Shown here: positions 47,912 to 58,470 of the stretch, piece by piece
Numbering within the stretch: position 1 is the stretch's first letter
Layout: each line of letters starts with the position of its first letter
Source of the DNA: Tubulanus polymorphus
Lineage: Eukaryota; Nemertea; Palaeonemertea; Tubulaniformes; Tubulanidae
DNA length: 64,000 bases
Reading direction: 5' to 3'
NCBI RefSeq assembly: GCF_964204645.1
Contig: NC_134035.1
Location: 10,292,501-10,356,500, forward strand
Program-made: the position numbers and the translations under genes
Notes under the pieces: model-generated
What the model saw: only the letters and a program-made list of their open reading frames with translations
The model's database searches: none
Told to the model about the DNA's origin: nothing

Positions 47912-49303
47912 TTAAGATTGTAATGTCGATTTTAAGAATGTCAGCATCTTGTTCCACGAATTTTCCTGCGCCTTCGCATGAAGCATTTTCTCACCGCCGT
48001 AATCGAATACACTCTTAAACATCTTATGATAGCAATATCGAGTTAACGGGGTATGGGGTAATTCGAGTAGATGCCCGGCCCCAGGACACATGAGTAACTC
48101 ATAGTTCTGACGACCGTGATTGCGGAGACGTTCGACTAAGTTGATCGTACTTTGGGGATGACAGGTCAAATCGTATTGACCCGCGATAAGCAGAAATTTT
48201 GCTGTATCCGATTTTTCTATTTGAAGTAAAGAACCATTGTCTTTATCTACATCGCATTCGGGATAAATGAAGTGTTTGTAGCGGCGAGTATTTTCTTCGG
48301 TAATGGCGAAGTCTCTTGTAAAATCCATCGGAAAAAAGGGTTTAATTTGACCGCCTATCGCAGTCGGCCATAGTAAAGAATGACTGAACGAGTTTATAGC
48401 GACAAGTGCTGTGATATATCTGCATACCTCAGTCATCATAATCCCAATTTCCGCTCCTTTTGACACACCAACCACTCCAATTCCATTGCGTGAATCAACA
48501 TCCTGTTGCTCCCGAAGCCAATCGACAGCTTCTATGAAATAGTTCATATCCAGTTGATCAACTTTCGTAGGCAAATCTTCGTAGTCGAAATAAGCTAAGG
48601 CTAAACTCGCAATACCACGTGACGCCAGTAATGCGGATCTGTACTCGACGCAGCCTCCGCTTGTGCCAAACATATCAATAACAGCAGGAAATGGACCGGT
48701 ACCAACCGGACGAAAAAACGTACCTCTGATTCTACCAGTGCGAATAACTGTGCGTTCGACATCTGCGGATTTGTACCATCTCTTTATATCGGCGTTTCCT
48801 AAAGGAATTAGGGAGGGTTTCTCGTTGAAGATGTCTTCATATGCCACATGATCGGAGAACATTTTAAAATTGATATCTAACGGGGTCGCAACGTCCTTCT
48901 TCATGAAGCGGATACCAGGTCTTTGACCGGGTAGCGGTTCCATACCCCAGAGAAGTCCATGAGGATGGACACCAACATAGCTACCGCCTACAGATGGGTC
49001 TCTTGTCAAATCTAATGTTCCATCCGGTCCAGTCACGAAATAACTATATGCTCCGAATTTAAATCCACCTTCATGCATTTCTGAATACAGCGTCACATTT
49101 TCAAGTGGTTTGATATTATCAGCTTCGATTTTAAGGGATGCATCCACCAGGTCGTTATCAGGATTAACGCGCAGACGACAGTTTACTCCCTTTTCAGCGA
49201 CATTGTGGTACAACCTCGAAACCAGGAATTTGTCCCTGAAATACTTCGCAGATAATCCGTGTCTATACGATGTGCATATTCTCACGGGTATCAGCATTTT
49301 CAC
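47912..49303 (-). CDS. type-I acyl-CoA thioesterase/BAAT family, copy A
   Basis: Intact 463-aa single coding exon. The N-terminal acyl-CoA thioesterase domain (about residues 45-190, containing the GLLWGMEP and DPSVGGSY blocks) is followed by an alpha/beta-hydrolase domain with nucleophile Ser281 in GVSKGAE, Asp378 in GQYDL and His411 in GAGHLLE. A Ser nucleophile favours a thioesterase (acyl-CoA to fatty acid plus CoA) over bile-acid N-acyltransferase, which uses Cys (family knowledge). The basic first 40 residues could be a mitochondrial transit peptide. A second ATG lies two codons in. A conserved TTATTCAG acceptor 38-40 bp upstream suggests a 5' UTR intron. It is the last gene of the minus-strand array. 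Confidence 0.9.
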   Translation of the reverse strand: MKMLIPVRICTSYRHGLSAKYFRDKFLVSRLYHNVAEKGVNCRLRVNPDNDLVDASLKIEADNIKPLENVTLYSEMHEGGFKFGAYSYFVTGPDGTLDLTRDPSVGGSYVGVHPHGLLWGMEPLPGQRPGIRFMKKDVATPLDINFKMFSDHVAYEDIFNEKPSLIPLGNADIKRWYKSADVERTVIRTGRIRGTFFRPVGTGPFPAVIDMFGTSGGCVEYRSALLASRGIASLALAYFDYEDLPTKVDQLDMNYFIEAVDWLREQQDVDSRNGIGVVGVSKGAEIGIMMTEVCRYITALVAINSFSHSLLWPTAIGGQIKPFFPMDFTRDFAITEENTRRYKHFIYPECDVDKDNGSLLQIEKSDTAKFLLIAGQYDLTCHPQSTINLVERLRNHGRQNYELLMCPGAGHLLELPHTPLTRYCYHKMFKSVFDYGGEKMLHAKAQENSWNKMLTFLKSTLQS

Positions 49304-50265
49304 GTTAAATTTCGTAGTTTCTTTAGTCTCTTCTTAAAATCTGAATAAGATTGATGGAATTTGCGTCTCAATTATTTTAAGGATAAGAAAATTTTTAGAC
49401 GATTAGAAATAAACAAATGACCGCTTACCCTCATGAATTAGTGTATTAGACGGCTTACCTCTTTAAATGAATCATTTACATTAGGTCTTGATATCTTTGA
49501 ATAGAGTACATAGTGAATAACGATAAGAAATGTGAACAAGTTATATCTGTTATCGGTTGTTTATCAGCCCCAATTCGTTCAAGTTTATTCAAACTTTCAT
49601 TTATCAATTCTATATTCCATTCATTTTTTTCTTTGCTTAGTGCGAGTGTTATATAGTGTTTTTTAAGCTGAAAAAGATACATGTATTTCTGAAAATGTTT
49701 ACATTCTGTGTTGCTCTGTGCGGTGAATATCTTACTCACTGGGATCGTTCACCAGATCTCGACATTAGAGCGAAATAACTTGTACACACAAAAGTCCAAA
49801 CATCTAAAACCATCATATTGAAACAATGTGATTCATTTTTACGGCGAGATTTATCTAACGGAAAGTACATTTTTAACGATTTTACTAGTGACCTTCAGTG
49901 ACTTGTTCTGCAGTTCATAAAGGAAATTCGGAAAGATATTTCATATACCACAAAAACAAAATAATTCATTTAAAGCCTAGATTGGATAGTTCATTGTAAC
50001 TCAAGATTTTATTATAGGGGTCCTCTCAGTTTGTATATCTTTCATTTTAGCTGGCCATGGCCTTCACAGTAGATCATGCTGCGCATGCGATACTTAATAA
50101 TCCTTCGACGGACCAGTCATGCAGACCCTTTAGATTTGCAATATCAGTCAGTTTTGGAAAACTCTGTGTTCAAGCAAATGTCCGATTTTTCCTTAATTAT
50201 GAAATGTATCTATCTACGATCACCTCATAATTAGTCCAGTATTTGTTTATCGCCTTTGATAGACG
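49304..50265. other. spacer between thioesterase copies A and B
   Basis: Holds the putative promoter/5' UTR of copy A. Segments such as GGCGAGATTTATC...GGAAAGTACATTTTT (about 49840-49910) recur upstream of the pseudogene/copy C (about 54085-54150) and copy D (about 56575-56640), so the duplication unit included the 5' flank. No other gene. Confidence 0.5.
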
Positions 50266-51705
50266 TCATGATTGTAATGTCGATTTTAAGAATTTCAGCG
50301 TCTTGTTCCACGCATTTTCTTGAGCCTTTGCATGAAGCATTTTCTCCCCACCAAAATCTGCTATGCTTCTAAGAAATTTCTGATAGCAAAATCGAACCAA
50401 CGGGGCATGCGGTGGTTCGATCAGATGCCCGGCCCCAGGACACATGAGTAACTCATAATTCTCACGACCGTGATTGCGGAGACGATTCATTAAGCTGAAC
50501 GCACTTCGTGGATGACTCGACAAATCATACTGACCCACGATGAACAGAAACGTTGCTGTATCTGATTGTTCAATTTGAATCAAAGAACGGTTATCATCCT
50601 CTACGTCATAGTCTGGGTAGATAATGTAGTTTTTGTAGCTGAAAATACATCCCTCGGTGACTTTTAAGTCTTTCGCAAATTTTAGCTGTAATTCAGGTCT
50701 AATGTGACCGCCTATCGCAGTTGGCCAAAAAAGCGTGTGGGTAAATGGATTTATAGCGACAACCGCCGTAATGTCGCTGCATACCTCAGTTATCATAAGC
50801 GCAATTTCTGCTCCTTTTGACACACCAACCACTGCGATTCCATTACGCGAATCAACATCCTGTTGCTCCCGAAGCCAATCGACAGCTTCGATGAAATAGT
50901 TCATATCCAGTTGATCAACTTTCGTAGGCAAATCTTCGTAGTCGAAATAAGCTAAGGCTAAACTCGCAATACCACGTGACGCCAGTAATGCGGATCTGTG
51001 CTCGACGCAGCCTCCGTTGGTACCAAACATATCAATTACGGCTGGAAATGGACCGGTACCAACCGGACGAAAAAACGTACCTCTGATTCTACCAGTGCGA
51101 ATAACTGTGCGTTCGACATCTGCGGATTTGTACCATCTCTTTATATCGGCGTTTCCTAAAGGAATTAGGGAGGGTTTCTCGTTAAGGATATCTTCAAATG
51201 TTACATGATCGGAGAACATTTTCAATTTGATATCTAACGGAGTCGTAACGTCCTTCTTCATGAAACGAATACCGAGTCTTTGACCGCGTAGCGGTTCCAT
51301 ACCCCAGAGAAGTCCATGAGGATGGACACCAACATAGCTACCACCTACAGATGGGTCTCTTGTCAAATCTAATGTTCCATCCGGTCCGGTCACGAAATAA
51401 CTATATGCACCGAATTTAAATCCACCTTCAAGCATTTCTGAATACAGCGTCACATTCTCAAGTGGTTTGATATTATCAGCTTCGATTTTAAGGGATGCAT
51501 CCACCAGGTCGTTATCAGGAGTAACGCGCAAACGGCATTTCATTCCTCTTTCAGTGACATTGTGGTATAATTTTGAAAGTAAAGTTTGAAACTTCTTTCT
51601 GAAACTCTTCTCGAATAATTTGCGTCGAAACAATGCACACGTTCTACTCACGGATAACAACATTTTCACGTTAATTTCGCAATTTGTAGAATCCCTCCTA
51701 TTCAA
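50266..51705 (-). CDS. type-I acyl-CoA thioesterase/BAAT family, copy B
   Basis: Intact single coding exon, 479 aa from the first ATG or 465 aa from the ATG at 51663, which aligns with copies A and D and is preferred. The nucleophile Ser (GVSKGAE), Asp (GQYDLSSHP) and His (GAGHLIEPPH) are present. Its central part is almost the same as copy A, but the first 40 residues and the last 170 differ clearly. The region after the nucleophile (INPFTHTLFWPT) instead matches copy D. A CAG acceptor at 51714-51716 is in the position conserved in the array. Probable peroxisomal or mitochondrial acyl-CoA hydrolase. No terminal SKL-type peroxisomal signal is seen (it ends LQS). Confidence 0.9.
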   Translation of the reverse strand: MNRRDSTNCEINVKMLLSVSRTCALFRRKLFEKSFRKKFQTLLSKLYHNVTERGMKCRLRVTPDNDLVDASLKIEADNIKPLENVTLYSEMLEGGFKFGAYSYFVTGPDGTLDLTRDPSVGGSYVGVHPHGLLWGMEPLRGQRLGIRFMKKDVTTPLDIKLKMFSDHVTFEDILNEKPSLIPLGNADIKRWYKSADVERTVIRTGRIRGTFFRPVGTGPFPAVIDMFGTNGGCVEHRSALLASRGIASLALAYFDYEDLPTKVDQLDMNYFIEAVDWLREQQDVDSRNGIAVVGVSKGAEIALMITEVCSDITAVVAINPFTHTLFWPTAIGGHIRPELQLKFAKDLKVTEGCIFSYKNYIIYPDYDVEDDNRSLIQIEQSDTATFLFIVGQYDLSSHPRSAFSLMNRLRNHGRENYELLMCPGAGHLIEPPHAPLVRFCYQKFLRSIADFGGEKMLHAKAQENAWNKTLKFLKSTLQS

Positions 51706-52011
51706 TTATACATCTGAATAAAATGGAAATGGTTATTCAAGCATTTTGAGAATGAGAGCTTAAAACTATTACAAATCCATTTATCAGGACTTACCTCCTG
51801 CAATTATTTACATTAGGTCCTACAGAGTTCATTATGATACGAGAACTACGAAAACGAAGGCTTTTCAGGTTAGCTCTAATCGATTCTTTATCTTTCTACT
51901 GACATTTATTCAAACTTGCATATGAACATTTTGTATTCGATGTACATGTATACCTTTTACGGTGTGAATTTTGTTCTGTTTTTTTTCTGGCTTTCATATG
52001 AGTTATAGTTA

Positions 52012-53353
52012 TAATGTGGATTTTAAGAATGTCAGCGTCTTGTCCGACGAATTATCCTGAGCCTTTGCATGAAGCATTTTTTCACCGCCGCAGTCGAGAC
52101 TATTTCCAGTGAACTTATGATAGCATTACCGAGTTAACGGGGCATGCGGTGGTTCGATCAGATTCCCGGCCCCAGAGCACACGAGTAATTCATAGTTCTG
52201 ACGACTGATTGCGAAGGCGGTTGACTAAGTTGAACGCACTTCGGGGATGACATAACAAATCGTATTGACCCACGATGAACAGAAAGTTTGCTGTATCTTA
52301 TTTCTCAACTTGAATCAAAGAACGGTTATCCTCATCTACGTCACAGTCTGGGTAGATTGCCATATTTCTGTAACAGAAAGGGGTTTCTTCGGATGTGAAA
52401 CGGCCTTTGGCTAATTCAATCTGGAAATTAGGTCTTATTTGCCAATGAATAGCAGTTGGCCAAAAAAGAGAATGGATTTATAGCGACAACCGCCGTGATG
52501 TAGCTGCATACCTCAGTCATCATAATCGCAATTTCTGCTCCTTTTGACACACCAACCACACCAATTCCATTGTGCGAATCAACATCCTGTTTCTCTCGAA
52601 GCCAATCGACAGCTTCGATGAAATAGTTCATATCCAGTTGATCAACTTTCGAAGGCAAATCTTCGTAGTCGAAATAAGCTAAGGCTAAACTCGCAATACC
52701 ACGTGACGCCAGTAATGCGGATCTGTGCTCGACGCAGCCTCCGTTGGTACCAAACATATCAATTACGGCAGGAAATGGACCGGTACCAACCGGACGAAAA
52801 AACGTCCCCCGATTCTACCAGTGCGAATAATGAGCGTTCAACATCGGTGGATTTGTACCATCTCTTTATATCGGCGTTTCCTAAAGGAATTAGGGAGGGT
52901 TTCTCGTTAAAGATATCTTCAAATGTTACATGATCGGAGAACATGTTCAATTTGATATCTAACGGGGTCGTAACATCTTTTTCATAAAGCGGATACCAGG
53001 TCTTTGACCGGGTAGCGGTTCCATACCCCAGAGAAGTCCATGAGGATGGACACCAACATAGCTACCACCTACAGATGGGTCTCTTCACAAATCTAATGTT
53101 CCATCCGGTCCGGTCACGAAATTACTATATGCAACGTATTCAAATCCACCTTCATGCGTTTCTGAATACAGTGTCACATTTTCAAGTGGTTTGATATTAT
53201 CAGCTTCGATTTTAAGGGATGCATCAATCAGGAGTAACGCGCAGACAACATTTCAACCATTTTTAGCGACACTGTGGTACAATCTCGAAACCAGGAACTT
53301 GCCCCTGACATACTTTCCGTATCTAAACGATCCACATATTCTCATGGGTATCA
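52012..53353 (-). pseudogene. type-I acyl-CoA thioesterase, copy C, broken
   Basis: Aligns over its whole length with copies A, B and D but has lost its frame many times: an 11-base loss near 53230, a one-base loss near 52980, small losses near 52805-52835, about 8 bases lost near 52475-52485, and a short loss near 52205. The start region is also altered. The longest remaining open part (52757-52428) still shows GVSKGAE and the DYEDLPSKVDQL block. Clearly a non-functional duplicate. Its sequence shares tracts with copy B (the TTCAAATGTTACATGATC block). It could still donate sequence to its neighbours by gene conversion. Confidence 0.9.
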
Positions 53354-53374
53354 GCAGTCTTTTCCTAAGATCTG

Positions 53375-54394
53375 AATAAGATTGATGAAAATGATAATTC
53401 AATGATTTGAAGTTGTGAGAAACGCTTATACATGTATATGTGACTATTATTTATGAATCACCAAAATGACCCCCTACTCCCATGAATCAATGTATCACCA
53501 TACATTTGTACTTGCTTTCACTTACTTTAAATGATTCTATGTCCCACTGAGTACAGTGTGATATTGAACAAGTTCTCTTATTGATTCTTTATCAGCACCA
53601 AGTTAATTTGAACCATTCTATCAATTTCATATTCGATTATCTATTTTCTCTTTGTAAACTATGAAAATTATATATGTACTAGCTGAAAAATATGTAGGCC
53701 TTCGTGTTTCTTAAAACGTTTAAGCTGCATTTCCCTGCCCGGCACGCCTTTCTAATCGCATTTTTAAAAACCTGAACTAGATGAAGTCTAACATTACTTC
53801 TACTATCAACCGTTTTACTACTACTACGTGTAGTACCGTTTTCCCGGCTTTTGAGCGGTGGTTGAGCGAAAGAAATCACATACGAACTATAAAAGGTGTC
53901 TTTCTTAAAACAGTATGAGTGTCAACTCAGATTTTAATCTGTATACTATATATAGGACAGTAATTCATGGCTTTACAGTAAAGAACAGTATGAATTCAAC
54001 GCTGTGGATTGTTGGTGACACAAATACCCCCGTGTTTTGAATCGCTCCAACTGTAACATCGGAAAAACACTTCATATCTTTTATGGCGAGTTCTACTTTA
54101 TGGAAAGTACAATTTCTTTAGAATTTTATGAGTGACTCTCAGTGACCTACCTTATCCAATCAAGATGTATTGAAACGAAATCTTTTATTCCACATATACG
54201 TGTATAATCATTATCGAGGAATTGGAGCATTTATCGAAGAATATCAAAACGAATGGGAATCTAACGCAATTTGTACACTGAATTGAATTTTTTTCAAAAT
54301 TGGATAAACTTTCTGTGAGAAAACAAAAAACAACCAAAGACTTTATTCGTACGTGTAGTTCTACACTTTATAGCGCGAAACAGTACAATGTACG
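53375..54394. other. spacer between thioesterase copies C and D
   Basis: Contains the duplicated 5' flank of copy C, including the conserved TTATTCAG acceptor (53372-53374) and a TATATATAGGACAG block (about 53946) that recurs upstream of copy D. Short ORFs have no similarity. Confidence 0.45.
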
Positions 54395-55798
54395 TTATCT
54401 AGTTTCTTTTTCGTTTCGTAATTTCGATTTTAAAAATTTCAGCATTCTATTCCACGAATTTTCCTGAGCTTTAGCATGAAGCGTTTTTTCACCCCCATAG
54501 TCGACTACATTTCCTAAGAACTTAAAATAGCAATATCGAGTGACGGGGGTATGTGGTAGTTCTAGAAGATGTCCGGCCCCAGGACACATGAGTAACTCAT
54601 AGTTCTGACGACCGTGTTTGCGGAGACGTTTCACTAAGTTGAACGAACTTTTGGGATGATATATTAAATCGTATTGACCCACGATAAGCAGAAAGTTTGC
54701 TGTATCGGATTTCTCGACTTGAATCAAAGAACGGTTATCATCATCTACGTCACAGTCTGGGTAGATAGCGTTATTTTTGTAGCAGAAAGGGCTTCCCTCG
54801 GTGAAGTCTTTCGCCAATTTTATCGGGTTACCAGGTCTAATGTGACCGCCTATCAAAGTCGGCCAAAAGAGCGTGTGGGTAAATGGATTTATAGCGACAA
54901 CCGCCGTAATGTCGCTGCATACCTCAGTCATCATAAGCGCAATTTCTGCTCCTTTCGACAGACCAACCACTCCGATTCCATTGCGTGAATCAACATCCTG
55001 TTGCTCCTGGAGCCAATCGACAGCTTCGATGAAATAGTTCATATCCAGTTGATCAACTTTCGAATGCAAATCTTCGTAGTCGAAATAAGCTAAGGCTAAA
55101 CTCGCAATACCACGTGATGCCAGTAATGCGGATCTGTGCTCGACGCAGCCTCCGTTGGTACCATAGATATCAATTGCGGCAGGAAATGGACCGGTACCAA
55201 CCGGACGAAAAAACGTACCTCTGATTCTACCAGTGCGAATAACTGTGCGTTCGACATTTGCGGATTTGTACCATCTCTTTATATCGGCGTTTCCTAAAGG
55301 AATTAGGGAGGGTTTCTCGTTGAAGATGTCTTCATATGCCACATGATCGGAGAACATTTTAAAATTGATATCTAACGGGGTCGTAACGTCCTTCTTCATG
55401 AAGCGGATACCAGGTCTTTGACCGGGTAGCGGTTCCATACCCCAGAGAAGTCCGTGAGGATGGACACCAACATAGCTACCACCTACAGATGGGTCTCTTG
55501 TCAAATCTAATGTTCCATCCGGTCCGGTCACGAAATAACTATATGCACCGAATTTAAATCCACCTTCATGCATTTCTGAATACAGCGTCACATTCTCAAG
55601 TGGTTTGATATTATCAGCTTCGATTTTAAGGGATGCATCAATCAGATCATTATCAGGAGTAACGCGCAGACGACGTTTCACTGCTTTTTCAGCGACATTG
55701 TGATACAATCTGAAAACTGATAACATCTCTCTGATACATGTATACTTCCCAGATAATCCGAGTTGAAACGATGCACATATTCTGACGGGTATCAGCAT
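54395..55798 (-). CDS. type-I acyl-CoA thioesterase/BAAT family, copy D
   Basis: Intact. The open frame extends to 56077, but the start at 55798 (MLIPVRIC) is chosen because it aligns with copy A and because a conserved TTATTCAG acceptor at 55843-55845 lies just upstream, so the longer N-terminus would be intron-derived. This gives 467 aa, with nucleophile Ser281 (GLSKGAE), the Asp in GQYDLIYHP and the His in GAGHLLELPH. The first half is nearly the same as copy A and the segment after the nucleophile resembles copy B. The C-terminus is extended (KLRNEKETR). First gene of the array in transcription order, with no operon evidence. Confidence 0.9.
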   Translation of the reverse strand: MLIPVRICASFQLGLSGKYTCIREMLSVFRLYHNVAEKAVKRRLRVTPDNDLIDASLKIEADNIKPLENVTLYSEMHEGGFKFGAYSYFVTGPDGTLDLTRDPSVGGSYVGVHPHGLLWGMEPLPGQRPGIRFMKKDVTTPLDINFKMFSDHVAYEDIFNEKPSLIPLGNADIKRWYKSANVERTVIRTGRIRGTFFRPVGTGPFPAAIDIYGTNGGCVEHRSALLASRGIASLALAYFDYEDLHSKVDQLDMNYFIEAVDWLQEQQDVDSRNGIGVVGLSKGAEIALMMTEVCSDITAVVAINPFTHTLFWPTLIGGHIRPGNPIKLAKDFTEGSPFCYKNNAIYPDCDVDDDNRSLIQVEKSDTANFLLIVGQYDLIYHPKSSFNLVKRLRKHGRQNYELLMCPGAGHLLELPHTPVTRYCYFKFLGNVVDYGGEKTLHAKAQENSWNRMLKFLKSKLRNEKETR

Positions 55799-55845
55799 TT
55801 TACACGTTGAATTTCGTAGTTTCTTCAGTCTCTTCGAAAAATCTG

Positions 55846-56771
55846 AATAAGATTGGTGGAAATGGCGTCTCAATATTCTGAAGACGTGAGAAACGCTTAA
55901 AACTATTTTACAAATCACCGAAATGATCTCTCGACCTCTGTATCGTTTACCTCCTTTGAATTGATCATTGATTATTATCATGATTAAGTATCGGCGAGTA
56001 TAGAGTGAAATGAACAAATTATATCTCATCGATTCAGCATTAATTTGGTCAAGTTTATTCGAATTAGTATCTATCAATTTTGAGTTCTACTATGTATATT
56101 TTTAATAAGCATGTATGAACATTATATGTTTACGAGCTAAACAAAAGATGGCAATTTCTAAGAATGTTTGTACATGATACATGATACATTTATCTGAACA
56201 GCAACCATCTGGATTTGTTTACCTGAACGAGATGGTTAAGTGACATCTACAATCCAAAGTTTTACTAGATCTAATTCCGATGTCCTGACTACTGAGCGGT
56301 TGAGCGAGAGAAATCACGAACGACGAGAGACGCGACTTTCACCTTGGAATAATTGTGAAATGATAACCACAAGCTTTTACTTTGAACTATAAACTGCATG
56401 AATGTCAACTCCGATTTGTTCAGTACTTTATATATGCGACACGTTTCGTGGCAGGACAGTTTATTCATGGCTTTTGAACTCAGTAAAGAACATTATTAGT
56501 GACTTTCAACGCTGCGGTTTGCCCCATGTGACATGTGAATCGCGACAACATCGGAAACAATGCTTTCCATCTTTGCGACGAGTTCTCATCTCGTCGAAAG
56601 AAACATTTTCTTTGCGATTTGATGAGTGACATTAGTGACTTGCTTTGCCTTTCATCAAGAGAAATCAAAAGAGATTTAGCCGACATAATTATTAAGCCAG
56701 ATAAGATTCGTTAGTTTTTTACTACAATATATGATACAGACAATTAATTTCTTTTCATGCAGTTTGAGTGT
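55846..56771. other. 5' flank of thioesterase copy D
   Basis: Shares blocks with the 5' flanks of the other copies (for example CATCGGAAA...CTTTCCATC and GATGAGTGAC near 56550-56640). A leading untranslated exon probably lies here. The Polinton begins close to 56.77 kb. Confidence 0.45.
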
Positions 56772-57040
56772 GAGTAATAGGGGTAATGGGCTTTCATACC
56801 AAAGGTCGAACGGTCGAGCTCGTAAAAAATGAAAAACATAAAAATAATAACAATTTCTACTTGAATTACTCGCGAAACTCATAAAAATGAAAAATAAATT
56901 CTCACACGCTCGAATTTATTTTTCATTTTATGAGTTTCACTCCTAATTCAAGTAGAAATTGTAATTATTTTTATGTTTTTCATTTTTACTCACCCGCCCG
57001 TTCAACCTTTGATATGAAAGCCCATTACCCCTATTACTCT
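56772..57040. repeat. 269-bp near-perfect palindrome at the Polinton edge
   Basis: Arms of about 129 bp (56772-56900 and 56912-57040) begin GAGTAATAGGGGTAATGGGC and end with its complement. About 11 bp of loop sit at the centre. Mismatches are few. It could be the element's folded terminal repeat or an independent foldback element. The other Polinton end is not in the window to decide. Confidence 0.85.
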
Positions 57041-57122
57041 TAAAATATTCATATATATATATGAATAACATTTAAATCATTGAACTTCTAAAATCAATTT
57101 AAATAAAAAATATAGTATTAAA

Positions 57123-57374
57123 ATGGAAGCAAATAAGTACTACTGCCCAACATGTAATATCGATATAGATAAATCCCAAAAAGCAAGACACAATAAAACT
57201 AGAACACATTTAGAGAATAAATTGAAACTAGAATATTTACAGTTATATTCAGAACAGTTAACAAAGGGAAAGAAATTTATTGAATTATGGAATAATGATC
57301 CAAACAATGAACAATACGTTGAGGAATTTATTATCAAGGAATCGAAAGAACTTATCAAAAGCAGCGAGGAATGA
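57123..57374 (+). CDS. small C2H2 zinc-finger protein of the Polinton
   Basis: 83 aa. Residues 8-29 form a single finger (YYCPTCNIDI...RHNKTRTH), C-x2-C with a distal His pair. The C-terminal half (LQLYSEQLTKGKKFIELWNN) closely resembles the C-terminus of the next gene's product. No function is recognised. A DNA- or protein-binding accessory is an inference. First gene after the palindrome, same strand as the integrase, 79 bp before the HNH-like gene. Confidence 0.7.
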   Translation: MEANKYYCPTCNIDIDKSQKARHNKTRTHLENKLKLEYLQLYSEQLTKGKKFIELWNNDPNNEQYVEEFIIKESKELIKSSEE

Positions 57375-57453
57375 AAAAGGATGACGTTGGTCGAAGAAAT
57401 GGAAGAGGATTCTAAAATTATTAACCAATTTAGTAAAAAAATACGTATAATAA

Positions 57454-58122
57454 ATGGAACCAGAACAACCACAAATTATCAATATTACAAATAACACTGG
57501 CGTTATAAACATATACTACAAGAAGTGTTCTAAATGTGAATTAGATAAATTAGCTTTAACAGAATTTAGTAAGCGTAAGATTAGCAAAGATGGTTTTCAA
57601 TATTGCTGTAAAACTTGTTTTAAACTATATACCAAACAATACCGAGAAGATAATAGAGAAGCTTACAATGATTATATGACAGAATATATGAGAGAAAGAT
57701 ATCAAACAGATCTTAATTTTAGATTGAAACAATGCTTAAGGACTAGATTAACACAATTATTCAACAAAGAAACACATTCAGAAACACTATCTAATCTATT
57801 GGGTTGTTCAGATGAATTTCTCAAATCATGGATAATATATCAATTCGATGATAAAATGAATATAGATAATTATGGTGAATACTTTCATATTGATCACGTG
57901 TTGCCGATTTCTAAATTTGACATGAATGATGAATACAATAAAAAACTTATTTGGAACTGGAGAAATTTAAGGCCTTTAGAAAAGAAAGAAAATATAATTA
58001 AATCCAATAAACTAGATTTACAGTTATATTTAGATCAACTAGATAAAGCAAAGACATTTGTTGAATTATGGAATAGTATTTCACAGAATCAACCGCATTC
58101 TGAGGTTTTGATCAGTGGTTAG
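57454..58122 (+). CDS. HNH endonuclease-like protein
   Basis: 222 aa. The N-terminal zinc ribbon has two C-x2-C pairs (KKCSKCELDK, CCKTCFKLYT) and a K-DG-Q-YCC spacing common in viral HNH proteins. The catalytic-type HNH core is at about residues 145-185: FHIDHVLPIS, then WNWRNLRPLEKKEN and IIKSNK, giving H-x-D-H...N...N. The last 30 residues repeat the LQLY-x2-QL-x-K-x-K-x-F-[IV]-ELWN module of the preceding 83-aa protein. Similar HNH proteins occur in large DNA viruses and phages (family knowledge). A homing or genome-processing role is inferred only. Confidence 0.75.
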   Translation: MEPEQPQIINITNNTGVINIYYKKCSKCELDKLALTEFSKRKISKDGFQYCCKTCFKLYTKQYREDNREAYNDYMTEYMRERYQTDLNFRLKQCLRTRLTQLFNKETHSETLSNLLGCSDEFLKSWIIYQFDDKMNIDNYGEYFHIDHVLPISKFDMNDEYNKKLIWNWRNLRPLEKKENIIKSNKLDLQLYLDQLDKAKTFVELWNSISQNQPHSEVLISG

Positions 58123-58470
58123 AAAGCTGGCAATTCTATTTGAGCTTTGTATGTATATAATACATAGCTTTTGCTTACTACTAAAACATATGTTGCCAAA
58201 TATATCTTGTTTTCAATTCTAAAGAATTAATTAACTTCATCATAAAGAACATCTGTGCAGAAATAATTAGTTTGGTCGAACGTGCGCCACGTCGGCAGTT
58301 AGAAATCAACTTTCACATACATGGTACGTATTGGATATTCTCTCTCAAAACACAGTTTACAGTTCTAAATCTAAATGTAAGTACCGTTTTTTGTAGTTAT
58401 TATGAAGTAGGGAAACCTTTAAACAAATTTAAGTATAGTAATTCATTTTCACGACATCTTTTAGATTAAA
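58123..58470. other. non-coding gap in the Polinton
   Basis: AT-rich, no supported ORF. Likely the promoter region of the following small ORFs. Confidence 0.4.

Noticed and set aside
54674-54988. Plus-strand 104-aa ORF
   Set aside because: Antisense of the thioesterase copy D hydrolase domain.
55799-56077. N-terminal extension of thioesterase copy D
   Set aside because: It crosses a splice acceptor conserved in all four copies and has no counterpart in copies A and B, so it is probably intron and UTR.
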